From: Hyphomicrobiales bacterium
Lineage (GTDB): Bacteria; Pseudomonadota; Alphaproteobacteria; Rhizobiales; Xanthobacteraceae
Direction: 5' to 3'
DNA length: 64,000 bases
Assembly (NCBI GenBank): GCA_017305665.1
Contig: JAFKKH010000015.1
Coordinates: 1 to 64,000 of the forward strand
Every line of letters starts with the position of its first letter. Position 1 is the first letter of the stretch. Below, in pieces: positions 38,632-46,779 of the stretch. A program made the translations under genes and the position numbers. Below the pieces are notes generated by a model. That model searched no databases. It was not told where the DNA came from and worked only from the letters and a program-made list of their open reading frames with translations.

Positions 38632-39855
38632 ATGACTTTGCTCAGGTCGACGGCTGCTCTCGCTTTCATTGTCGGCGTCATATCCGCGACGCCAACTCTT
38701 GCACAGAAAAAATACGACACTGGCGTCACCGACACAGAGATCAAGGTCGGTCAGACGATTCCTCTCAGCGGGCCCGCCTCCGCGTACGGCAGTATCGGCA
38801 AGGTGCAGGCCGCCTATATCCGGATGATCAATGAGCAGGGCGGCGTCAATGGCCGCAAGATCAATCTCATTCAGTATGACGATGCCTACAGTCCGCCGAA
38901 AACGGTCGAGCAGGTTCGCAAGCTGGTCGAAAGCGATCAGGTGTTCACCACATTCCAGATCATCGGTACGCCGCCGAACGCCGCGGTCCAGAAATATCTC
39001 AACGACAAGAAAGTGCCGCAGCTTCTGGCGTCAACTGGCGCAACCCGCTTCACCGATCCGAAGCATTTCCCCTGGACGATCGCGTTCAATCCCAACTACC
39101 AGTCGGAAGGGCACATCTACGCCAAATATATTCTGCAAAATCATCCCAACGTAAAAATCGCCATCCTTTATCAGAACGACGATCTCGGTAAGGACTACGT
39201 CAAGGGGCTGAAGGACGCGCTCGGCGCGAAAGCCGCAAGCATGATCGTCGCCGAAAAGTCCTACGAACTGTCCGATCCGACTGTCGACTCGCAGATGGTG
39301 ACGCTCAAAGCATCCGGCGCTGATCTCTTCTACAACATCACGACGCCGAAGTTCGGCGCGCAGGCGATCAAGAAGGCCGCGGAGCTTGGCTGGAAGCCGA
39401 TCCAGATTCTCGACATCAACGCGACGCCGGTCAGCCAGACGCTGGTCCCGGCCGGCCTCGACAATGCGAAGGGCATCATCTCCGTCAACTACGGCAAGGA
39501 TCCGCTCGATCCGCAATGGGCGAACGACGAAGGGATGAAGCGCTACAAGGTCTTCATGGCCAAATATGCCCCGGCCGAGGACGCCAACAGCGGTATCGCG
39601 ACTTACGGCTATTCGACCGCGGCGCTGCTTGTCCAGATCATCAAGCAATGCGGTGACAACCTCACCCGCGCCAATCTCATGAAGCAGGCCACCAACATCA
39701 AGGATTATGTGGCTGACCTCGCGCTGCCGGGCATGACGACATCGACGACGCCGGATGACTGGCGCATCAACAAGCAATTCCAGATGATGAAGTTCGACGG
39801 CAAGCGTTGGGAGCTGTTCGGGCCGATCCTGACGGATGACTTCAAGGCGAAGTGA
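38632..39855 (+). CDS. Branched-chain-type ABC substrate-binding protein
   Basis: A 407-residue periplasmic binding protein of the Peripla_BP_6 (LivK-like) family. A signal peptide (LLRSTAALAFIVGVISATPT, cleavage at LAQ) is followed by VTDTEIKVGQTIPLSGPASA, typical of the family. Family members in these bacteria bind branched-chain amino acids, aromatic acids or amides. No permease or ATPase genes are adjacent, so it must share a transporter encoded elsewhere. ATG 38632 follows TGGAGGAA. It ends 29 bp before the converging repressor gene. Confidence 0.9.
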   Translation: MTLLRSTAALAFIVGVISATPTLAQKKYDTGVTDTEIKVGQTIPLSGPASAYGSIGKVQAAYIRMINEQGGVNGRKINLIQYDDAYSPPKTVEQVRKLVESDQVFTTFQIIGTPPNAAVQKYLNDKKVPQLLASTGATRFTDPKHFPWTIAFNPNYQSEGHIYAKYILQNHPNVKIAILYQNDDLGKDYVKGLKDALGAKAASMIVAEKSYELSDPTVDSQMVTLKASGADLFYNITTPKFGAQAIKKAAELGWKPIQILDINATPVSQTLVPAGLDNAKGIISVNYGKDPLDPQWANDEGMKRYKVFMAKYAPAEDANSGIATYGYSTAALLVQIIKQCGDNLTRANLMKQATNIKDYVADLALPGMTTSTTPDDWRINKQFQMMKFDGKRWELFGPILTDDFKAK

Positions 39856-39884
39856 CAGTTCAGGGTTCGGCGCGCGTAGCGGTG

Positions 39885-40673
39885 CTACGCGGCATTGACG
39901 CGGTCGTCGCCCGCGACGTGGATACGGCCTGCGTACTGTTTCGCGACTGGACCAAGACTTGGCGGTAGCGGTTTATCGGTGAAAAAGTGGTGGCAATCGT
40001 CGAGATGTCCGCCGCGCACCGTCGCGTTGCGGCCGAACTTGCTGGCGTCGGCGACAAGCAGCGCGGTGCGGCAGTTGGCGAGAATGGCCTGGCGTGCCTG
40101 CACTTCGCCAGAATGGAAGTCGAGCAGCGTTCCGTCCTCGTCGATGCCGCCAACGCCAAAAATTCCGAAGTCGGCCTTGAAGCCGGAAAAGAACCGTTCT
40201 GCGGTATCGCCGATGATATCGCGGTCGAAAGCGCGTAGCGTACCGCCGGCCATTGTGATCTCAACGTTGGGATTGCGTGCGAACGCTCCTGCCACGTTCA
40301 GATTGTTGGTGATGACCCTCAGGTCCTGACGGTGGGAGAGTGCCTGCGCGACATATTCGGGCGTCGTGCCAAGCCCGATCATCAAGGACACGCCGTCGGG
40401 TATGAAGTTTGAGACCGCCTGGGCGATGTGCCGCTTGGCGCCAGGGTTCAATCCCTGCCGGCTTCCGTAAGCGAGGTTCTGGTTCTGAACGGGGAGACTG
40501 ACCCCGCCGTGAATTCGCCGCAGCAAGCCCTGGTCGCAGAGCTGATTCACGATCCGGCGGATCGTCTGCTGCGTGACGTCGAAGTGGGCGGCGAGATGCT
40601 CGATCGAGGCGAAACCCTTGTCGCGCACGATTTCCAGAATACGCGACTGTCGTTCGGTGGCGACCTTGAGCAT
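39885..40673 (-). CDS. DeoR/GlpR-family repressor of the adjacent Ugp-like operon
   Basis: A 262-residue DeoR-family regulator. The N-terminal helix-turn-helix (RILEIVRDKGFASIEHLAAH, FDVTQQTIRRIVNQLCDQGL) is followed by the family's RRIHGGVSLP link and a DeoRC sugar-phosphate sensor domain (VSLMIGLGTTPEYVAQAL; NPNVEITMAGGTLRAFDRDI; FGIFGVGGIDEDGTLLDFHS). It is divergent from the transporter operon at 40783 and most likely represses it, with a phosphorylated polyol (glycerol-3-phosphate type) as inducer. The promoter region between them is rich in palindromes. Confidence 0.9.
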   Translation of the reverse strand: MLKVATERQSRILEIVRDKGFASIEHLAAHFDVTQQTIRRIVNQLCDQGLLRRIHGGVSLPVQNQNLAYGSRQGLNPGAKRHIAQAVSNFIPDGVSLMIGLGTTPEYVAQALSHRQDLRVITNNLNVAGAFARNPNVEITMAGGTLRAFDRDIIGDTAERFFSGFKADFGIFGVGGIDEDGTLLDFHSGEVQARQAILANCRTALLVADASKFGRNATVRGGHLDDCHHFFTDKPLPPSLGPVAKQYAGRIHVAGDDRVNAA

Positions 40674-40696
40674 AGAACCCCGCTGTCACAAAAACC

Positions 40697-40761
40697 TATC
40701 ATTCGAAAGATATAAGCGCAATTTCTATTTCATACGCTTATATTTTATGTTCATATGAACA
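40697..40761. promoter_or_regulatory. Operator cluster between the DeoR gene and the Ugp-like operon
   Basis: Three symmetric elements fall within 65 AT-rich bp. TATC-A-TTCGAA-A-GATA (40697-40712) is a palindrome with one mismatch. ATATAAGCG (40710-40718) and CGCTTATAT (40735-40743) are perfect complements 16 nt apart. TGTTCAT-ATGAACA (40748-40761) is a perfect 14-bp palindrome. The TGTTC/GAACA halves resemble GlpR half-sites. This is where the divergent repressor should act. Confidence 0.6.
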
Positions 40762-40782
40762 GGCTTCAGATCGGAACGGGCC

Positions 40783-41799
40783 ATGTCGGCGATCAAGTTG
40801 GATCACGTCTCCAAGCATTGGGGGACCATGCGGGCCGTCGATGACGTGAGTCTGACGGCTGACGAAGGTGCGTTGCTCGTGCTGCTCGGTCCGTCAGGCT
40901 GCGGCAAATCCACGACCCTTCGTCTGATCGCGGGCCTCGAGCAGCCTGATGGCGGCACGATCACCATCGGCGGAGCCGACGTCACCGGTCTCACGCCGGC
41001 GCAGCGCAAGATTTCCATGGTGTTTCAGTCCTATGCGCTGTTTCCGCACTTGAGCGTGGCCGAAAACATCGTCTTCGGCCTGCGCGTCCGCCGGATGCCG
41101 CGCGCCGAGCGTGAGACACGTCTCAAGCGCGTTGCTGATATCGTCGGCCTCGGCCAGTTGCTCGACCGCAAGCCGTCGCAATTGTCCGGGGGGCAGCGCC
41201 AGCGCGTGGCACTCGGCCGCGCGATCATTGCGGAAGCGCGCGTCTGTCTGATGGACGAACCGCTGTCCAACCTCGATGCCAAGCTGCGCCACGAGATGCG
41301 AACCGAAATTCGAGCGCTGCAACAGCGGCTCGGGATGACGATGGTGTACGTCACGCACGATCAGACCGAAGCGATGACGATGGCCGATCGAATCGTGCTG
41401 ATGCGCGACGGCCGCATCGAGCAGAACGGCACGCCGGAAGAACTGTACAATCGGCCGGCGACGGCATTCACCGCCAGGTTCATCGGCACGCCGCCGATGA
41501 ACCTGATCGCGCAAGGCGAACGGCTGGTCGGCGTCCGCCCGGAGCACATCCGGATCGTGTCACAGGACGGTCACGCCGCACGCGTAAGGACCGTCGAGCA
41601 TCTCGGCGCCGATAGCATTGTTCTTTGCGACATCAGCGATCAGCCGGTTTCGGTGCGTCAGGATGGCTTCATCAAGGCGTCTCCGGGCGACGACATCAGG
41701 CTCGCCTGGGACGCAAGTCACGAACATCTGTTCGACAAGGAATCGGGGCGGCGGCTGGAGACAGCCGCCGGCGAGGCAAGGCTGGTTGCGTCCGGTTGA
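40783..41799 (+). CDS. ugpC: ABC transporter ATPase, UgpC/MalK type
   Basis: A 338-residue importer ATPase. Walker A is GPSGCGKST (residues 36-44), the signature is QLSGGQRQRVALGRAII, Walker B is CLMDEPLSNLDAKLR and the switch His is in YVTHDQTEAM. The C-terminal 100 residues form the regulatory OB/TOBE domain of the MalK group. It energises the permeases encoded at 43173 and 44093. It is the first gene of the operon. Confidence 0.9.
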   Translation: MSAIKLDHVSKHWGTMRAVDDVSLTADEGALLVLLGPSGCGKSTTLRLIAGLEQPDGGTITIGGADVTGLTPAQRKISMVFQSYALFPHLSVAENIVFGLRVRRMPRAERETRLKRVADIVGLGQLLDRKPSQLSGGQRQRVALGRAIIAEARVCLMDEPLSNLDAKLRHEMRTEIRALQQRLGMTMVYVTHDQTEAMTMADRIVLMRDGRIEQNGTPEELYNRPATAFTARFIGTPPMNLIAQGERLVGVRPEHIRIVSQDGHAARVRTVEHLGADSIVLCDISDQPVSVRQDGFIKASPGDDIRLAWDASHEHLFDKESGRRLETAAGEARLVASG

Positions 41800-41846
41800 C
41801 GCCGAAGGGCGGAAACGGAAGCGCAGAACATGAGAGGGAGGACGAT

Positions 41847-43124
41847 ATGAAATTTTTTGGACGGACGATGGTCGCGGCGGCGGCGCTTGCAGTTCTGTCG
41901 CTGGGCGCGGGGCCCGCGGCCGCGGTGGACCTCACCATGTATTATCCGGTCGCGGTCGGTGGTCCCGTGACCAAGATCGTCGATGACATGGTGGCGCGGT
42001 TCGAAAAGGAAAACCCGGACATCAAGGTGACGGCGGTTTACGCCGGCAACTACACCGACACCATGACCAAGGCGATGACCGCCATGAAGGGCGGCCAACC
42101 GCCGCAACTGTCCGTGCTGCTCTCCACCGACGTGTTCACGCTGATGGACGAGAATGCCATCGTGCCGATGGACGATCTCGTCACCGACAAGTCGTGGTTC
42201 AAGGAATTCTATCCGGCGTTCATGGCGAACGGGCAGATCGGCGGCAAGACCTGGAGCATTCCATTCCAGCGTTCCACCATCGTGATGTACTGGAACAAGG
42301 ACGCCTTCAAGGAAGCGGGCCTCGACCCGGAAAAGGCGCCTGCGACCTGGGATGAGATGGCCGCCATGGCCAAGAAACTCGTGAAGAAGGACGCTTCCGG
42401 CAACACGGTGCGCTGGGGTGTCGAGATTCCGACGACGGGTTACGCCTACTGGATGCTGCAGGCGCTGGCGATCGAGAACGGCCAGAAGATGATGAACGAA
42501 CCGGGCACCGAGGTTTATCTCACCGCGCCGAAGACGGTAGCAGCACTCGATTACTGGGTCGGCCTGTCGCGCAAAGACGATGTCATGCCCAAGGGCAGCA
42601 TCGACTGGGCGACGCTGCGGACCGACTTCCTCGAAGGCAAGACCGCGATCATGTGGCACACCACGGGCAATCTGACGGCGGTGAAGAACGGCGCCAAGTT
42701 CAACTTCGGCGTGGCCATGTTGCCCGCCAAGGAACGGCGTGGCTCGCCGACCGGTGGCGGAAATTTCTACATCTTCAAGAGCGCGACGCCTGAACAGCAA
42801 AAAGCCGCCGTCAAGTTCATCCACTGGATGACGACGCCCGAGCGTGCGGCCGAATGGAGTATCAAGACGGGCTACGCCGCCGTATCGCCTGCCGCTTACA
42901 AGACCAAGGCAATGGACGACTATGCCAAGGGCTTCCCGGCCGCGACGGTCGCCCGCGACCAGCTTGAATATGCGGTGCCTGAACTGTCGGTTCATGAGAA
43001 CGGCCGCATCTACAAGTTCGTCGGCGATGCCGTGCAGGCGGCGGTCACCGGCTCGCAAAGCCCGAAGGATGCATTGGCGAGCGCGCAACAACAGTCAGAC
43101 CGCGTATTGCGCGCCTACAAATAA
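41847..43124 (+). CDS. ugpB: ABC substrate-binding protein, UgpB-like
   Basis: A 425-residue periplasmic binding protein. A signal peptide (VAAAALAVLSLGAGPAAA) precedes a family-1 extracellular binding domain. Several segments follow E. coli UgpB closely: ENPDIKVTAVYAGNYTDTMT, YWNKDAFKEAGLDPEKAPAT, and AKFNFGVAMLP. The likely ligands are sn-glycerol-3-phosphate or glycerophosphodiesters. ATG 41847 follows GAGGGAGG; a longer frame upstream overlaps ugpC and is spurious. Confidence 0.85.
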   Translation: MKFFGRTMVAAAALAVLSLGAGPAAAVDLTMYYPVAVGGPVTKIVDDMVARFEKENPDIKVTAVYAGNYTDTMTKAMTAMKGGQPPQLSVLLSTDVFTLMDENAIVPMDDLVTDKSWFKEFYPAFMANGQIGGKTWSIPFQRSTIVMYWNKDAFKEAGLDPEKAPATWDEMAAMAKKLVKKDASGNTVRWGVEIPTTGYAYWMLQALAIENGQKMMNEPGTEVYLTAPKTVAALDYWVGLSRKDDVMPKGSIDWATLRTDFLEGKTAIMWHTTGNLTAVKNGAKFNFGVAMLPAKERRGSPTGGGNFYIFKSATPEQQKAAVKFIHWMTTPERAAEWSIKTGYAAVSPAAYKTKAMDDYAKGFPAATVARDQLEYAVPELSVHENGRIYKFVGDAVQAAVTGSQSPKDALASAQQQSDRVLRAYK

Positions 43125-43172
43125 TGGAGACAAGCCGGGCGGCGAGTTGCCGCCGTCCGGCTTTGGCTTTCG

Positions 43173-44096
43173 ATGACAGATCAAGCCGCCACAGCAGGAT
43201 CGATCGTCGCGCGCCGAGCGCGCGCGCACGCGTGGTGGAATGCGGTGAACGCGTGGCTGCTACTGTTGCCCGCCGCCGTGCTTCTGGTGGCATTCACGCA
43301 CTATCCGATCCTGGCGACGATCCGGCATTCCCTGTTCATCTCCCGTCGTAACGGCACTGAGGTTTTCGTCGGTCTCGACAATTATCGTTCGATGGCGGCC
43401 GATCCGATTTTCTGGAAAGCCCTGATCAACAATTTCTGGTTCGCGCTCGGTACGATCCCGACCTCGATCGCGCTGGCGCTGCTGATGGCGGTCTGGGTCA
43501 ACCGCAATATGCGCGGTCGCGGCTTTCTCCGCCTGGCGTACTTCACGCCCACAGTGCTGCCCATGATCGCGGTGGCGAACATCTGGCTGTTCTTCTACAC
43601 GCCAGACTACGGCCTGCTCGATCAACTGCGCGGACTGTTCGATCTCGCCGGCTGGAATTGGCTCGGCAGTCCTTCCACGGTGATGCCTTGTCTGATCGTC
43701 ATGGTGATCTGGAAGGAAGCCGGCTTCTTCATGATCTTCTATCTCGCCGCGCTTCAGCAGTTGTCGCCGGACCTCGAAGAGGCGGCGGCGGTCGAGGGCG
43801 CGAGCCGCTGGTATACGTTCCGCCGCATCACGTTTCCGCTGTTGATGCCGACCACGCTGTTCGTGGCGATCAACGCCGTCATCAATTCGTTCAAGCTGGT
43901 GGACCACCTCGTCATCATGACCAAGGGCGGCCCGAATAACGCCAGCACGCTGCTGCTGTACTATATTTATGAAGTCGCGTTTACGTTCCAGGATTCCGCC
44001 TATGCGGCGACGCTGACCGTCGTGCTCCTCGTTCTGCTCAGCACGCTCGCACTGCTCAAGTTCGGCTATCTCGACCGCAGGATCCACTATCAATGA
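43173..44096 (+). CDS. ugpA: ABC transporter permease, UgpA-like
   Basis: A 307-residue membrane protein with about six spans and an N-terminal cytoplasmic extension. The permease EAA loop that contacts the ATPase is EEAAAVEGASRWYTFRRITF. It begins 48 bp after ugpB and overlaps ugpE by 4 nt (ATGA). Confidence 0.88.
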   Translation: MTDQAATAGSIVARRARAHAWWNAVNAWLLLLPAAVLLVAFTHYPILATIRHSLFISRRNGTEVFVGLDNYRSMAADPIFWKALINNFWFALGTIPTSIALALLMAVWVNRNMRGRGFLRLAYFTPTVLPMIAVANIWLFFYTPDYGLLDQLRGLFDLAGWNWLGSPSTVMPCLIVMVIWKEAGFFMIFYLAALQQLSPDLEEAAAVEGASRWYTFRRITFPLLMPTTLFVAINAVINSFKLVDHLVIMTKGGPNNASTLLLYYIYEVAFTFQDSAYAATLTVVLLVLLSTLALLKFGYLDRRIHYQ

Positions 44097-44902
44097 ACGG
44101 GCGGACCCATCCTCTTGAAGTCAGCGCCGCGTGGTTTCTGGCCCTGCTGTGGATCGCGCCGCTGGCCTATGCTTTCTGGAGCGCGCTGCATCCGCCGGAA
44201 TATGCGACGTCATTCAGCCTGACCGCGCCCCTGACGCTTCAGAATTTCGTCCGGGCCTGGAATCAGGCGCCGTTCGGTCGCTATTACATCAACACCGTCG
44301 TGCTGGTCGTTCTGATCCTGATCGGACAGCTCATCCTGTCGACGCTGGCTGCCTATGCGTTTGCCCGCTTCAAGTTCAAGGGTAGCGGTATCGCGTTCGC
44401 GCTGGTCCTGCTGCAGTTGATGATCATGCCCGATGTGCTGATCGTCGAGAATTATCGTATGATCGGAAAACTCGGCTTGCTGGATACCATTCCGGCTATC
44501 GCAATACCGTATCTCGCGAGCGCCTTTGCGATCTTCCTGCTGCGGCAAACCTTCAAGAGCGTTCCGCAGGAACTGGTCGATGCTGCGCGCGTGGAAGGCG
44601 CGGGACCGTTGCAGATCCTCTGGAAGGTCTACGTGCCGCTGGCGCGGCCCACCTACATTGCATTCGGTCTCGTCTCGGTCAGCTATCACTGGAATAATTT
44701 CTTGTGGCCGTTGATTGTGACCAACTCGGTCGAAAGCCGTCCGCTCACGGTTGGCCTTGCGGTGTTCGGCGCGCCGGAGACCGGCGTCGACTGGTCGATC
44801 ATCACCGCGGCGACCGTCATGACCATGGCGCCGCTCCTGATCGCGTTCCTGTTGTTCCAGCGGCTGTTTGTGCAGTCGTTCATGCGCGCGGGCATCCGCT
44901 GA
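44093..44902 (+). CDS. ugpE: ABC transporter permease, UgpE-like
   Basis: A 269-residue membrane protein with six spans, the second permease of the importer. The EAA loop is VPQELVDAARVEGAGPLQIL. Family segments include the early SLTAPLTLQNFVRAWNQAPF and the late YHWNNFLWPLIVTNS. Its start overlaps ugpA and its stop overlaps the next gene (TGATG), so the three genes are translationally coupled. Confidence 0.88.
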   Translation: MNGRTHPLEVSAAWFLALLWIAPLAYAFWSALHPPEYATSFSLTAPLTLQNFVRAWNQAPFGRYYINTVVLVVLILIGQLILSTLAAYAFARFKFKGSGIAFALVLLQLMIMPDVLIVENYRMIGKLGLLDTIPAIAIPYLASAFAIFLLRQTFKSVPQELVDAARVEGAGPLQILWKVYVPLARPTYIAFGLVSVSYHWNNFLWPLIVTNSVESRPLTVGLAVFGAPETGVDWSIITAATVMTMAPLLIAFLLFQRLFVQSFMRAGIR

Positions 44903-45741
44903 TGCGGCTGATCACGTGGAACATCCAGTGCGGCAAGGGCTGCGATGGCGTGATCGATCTCGCCCGGATCGTGACTATTGCGAAAGAGATGGCGGACGCA
45001 GACGTCTATTGCTTTCAGGAAGTGTCCGATAACTTTGCGAACTTCGATGGCGGCGCGGACCAGCCCGCGCAACTCGCCGCGCTATTGCCCGATCATCGTC
45101 CGGTCTTCCGTCCGGCAATTGAAAGCGTCGATGATGCCGGTCACGTTCACTGTTTCGGCAATATGACGCTGTCGCGTCTGCCCATCATGCAAGTCGCCAA
45201 TCACTTGCTGCCTTGGCCGGGTGCGAATACGAAGCGGAGCATGCGTCGTCATGCGCTGGAGGTCACGGTGCAGGTCGGCTTCGGGCCGCTCCGCGTGGTC
45301 AATACGCATCTCGAATATCACGTGGCGTCCCAGCGCAACGCACAGATCGTGCGGCTTCTCGATCTTCAGGAAGAGGCTTCGACGGGATCGATGACGGCGA
45401 ATTCGCACCAGATCGAACCCTACACGAGCCAGACGCTGGCGGCTCCGAGTGTGCTGTGCGGCGACTTCAATTTCGACGTGTCAGATCCGCAGCATGCGAT
45501 GATCCAAGGGTCAAGCCGGGCCGGCTTCAACTATCGCGATGCCTGGACCACCTGTCATGGCGACGAACCGCATGCGCTGACATGCGGTTTGTATGATCGT
45601 CTCCAATGGTCCGACGGGCCGGACTGCCGCGACTTTATCTTTGTAACAGAAGATATCGGTAGTCGGATCCGCCGCATTGAGGTCAACGGCGAGACCGACG
45701 CGTCTGATCATCAACCCATTCTGATCGAACTTGCTGACTGA
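44902..45741 (+). CDS. Endonuclease/exonuclease/phosphatase-family phosphodiesterase
   Basis: A 279-residue EEP-fold hydrolase. The hallmarks are all visible: ITWNIQCGKG with the metal-site Asn, FQEVSDN with the metal Glu, VNTHLEYH with the catalytic His, LCGDFNFD with Asp/Asn, and the closing DASDHQPILIEL. It has no signal peptide and so acts on cytoplasmic substrate. It is the last gene of the Ugp-like operon, coupled by a TGATG overlap, in the position UgpQ (a GDPD-type phosphodiesterase) holds elsewhere. I infer that it hydrolyses the imported phosphodiester. Nuclease activity cannot be excluded from sequence. Confidence 0.88.
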   Translation: MRLITWNIQCGKGCDGVIDLARIVTIAKEMADADVYCFQEVSDNFANFDGGADQPAQLAALLPDHRPVFRPAIESVDDAGHVHCFGNMTLSRLPIMQVANHLLPWPGANTKRSMRRHALEVTVQVGFGPLRVVNTHLEYHVASQRNAQIVRLLDLQEEASTGSMTANSHQIEPYTSQTLAAPSVLCGDFNFDVSDPQHAMIQGSSRAGFNYRDAWTTCHGDEPHALTCGLYDRLQWSDGPDCRDFIFVTEDIGSRIRRIEVNGETDASDHQPILIELAD

Positions 45742-45756
45742 ATAGCTTTGGCTCGT

Positions 45757-46689
45757 CTAGCCGGGCAGCGGTTCGGTGTCCTGCGCCGCGCTGCCGTGGG
45801 CATGGATGTCCAGCGCATCCAAAAAGCAGCGCACCTTGGCGGGGACGAATTGGCGTGCCGGCAACAGCGCATGCACGGACAGCGGCTCGCAGACGTGGTC
45901 GGGCAGCAAGCGTTTGAGCGCGCCTGTCTCGACGGCCGCGCGGGTGAAGCTCGCGGTGACCCGCAACACGCCGTGGCCGGCCAGGGCGGCCTGCAGCCGG
46001 ATATGCGCGTTCGAACTGACAAGCCGGGCCTTGTCCACGGTGAGATGTTCGGCCTTGCCGCCCGGCGGTGTGATGGCCCACGCCGTGTCATTGGGACCGG
46101 CGAGCAGCGGCAACTGCGCAAGTTCGTCGAGGGTGCGCGGTTCGCCGTAGCGTTCCAGCAAAGCAGGCGCGGCGAATAGTCCGCGCTCGAGCGAGAACAC
46201 CCTGCGGATGACAATCCCGGCCGAAGGCAGCGGGGCTTCCAGCATGGCGAACACGATGTCGTAATTTTCTGCGATCGGATTGACGATCTCGTGCTCCACA
46301 TCGATCCGGATGGTGAGATCGGGGTGGCGCGCCATCAAGTCGCAGGCGACGGGTCCCGCATGGTGTGCGCCGAACTCATAGGGCGACTTGATACGCAGCG
46401 TACCGGCGACGGCGCTGCTCATCGCCAGCGCCTCGGTCTTCGTCTCATGCAGTGCGATGAACAACGGCTGGACCCGCCGGTAGATGGTGTCGCCGGCATC
46501 GGTCAGCCGGAGGTGGCGCGTGGTCCGCTCGATCAGCCGCAGGCCGAGCTGGTTTTCCAGCCGCTGCACTGCAGCACTCAGGCTTGATTTGGGATGACCG
46601 AGCACACGCGCGGCTGCCGTGAAGCCGCCGTGCTGGACCACTTCGCAAAACAACTCCCAATCGCGCCATTCCATTCGGCGATTGTCCAT
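45757..46689 (-). CDS. LysR-family transcriptional regulator
   Basis: A 310-residue LysR-type regulator. The helix-turn-helix lies in FTAAARVLGHPKSSLSAAVQ, RLENQLGLRLIERTTRHLRL. The effector domain follows (TLRIKSPYEFGAHHAGPVAC and on). I choose ATG 46689; ATG 46674 is also possible. It is divergent from the Rieske oxygenase at 46780, with a T-N11-A palindrome in the 90-bp gap, so it most likely controls that gene with an aromatic effector. Confidence 0.9.
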   Translation of the reverse strand: MDNRRMEWRDWELFCEVVQHGGFTAAARVLGHPKSSLSAAVQRLENQLGLRLIERTTRHLRLTDAGDTIYRRVQPLFIALHETKTEALAMSSAVAGTLRIKSPYEFGAHHAGPVACDLMARHPDLTIRIDVEHEIVNPIAENYDIVFAMLEAPLPSAGIVIRRVFSLERGLFAAPALLERYGEPRTLDELAQLPLLAGPNDTAWAITPPGGKAEHLTVDKARLVSSNAHIRLQAALAGHGVLRVTASFTRAAVETGALKRLLPDHVCEPLSVHALLPARQFVPAKVRCFLDALDIHAHGSAAQDTEPLPG

Positions 46690-46749
46690 CCCGTTGAACA
46701 GTGTGTCCAGCCCGATTGCGTTCACCGAATGATGCCAATGACCTAGAAA

Positions 46750-46764
46750 TTGGACCAAGTCCAA
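46750..46764. promoter_or_regulatory. LysR-box (T-N11-A) between regulator and oxygenase
   Basis: TTGGAC (46750-46755), CAA, GTCCAA (46759-46764) is a perfect inverted repeat. It contains TGGACCAAGTCCA, an exact symmetric T-N11-A LysR motif, in the divergent promoter region of the LysR and Rieske genes and 16 bp before the oxygenase start. Confidence 0.65.
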
Positions 46765-46779
46765 AATCGGGAGGGTGAC

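Noticed and set aside
41718-43091. A 457-codon minus-strand frame over the UgpB-like gene
   Set aside because: Shadow of the binding-protein gene, which has a signal peptide and family motifs.
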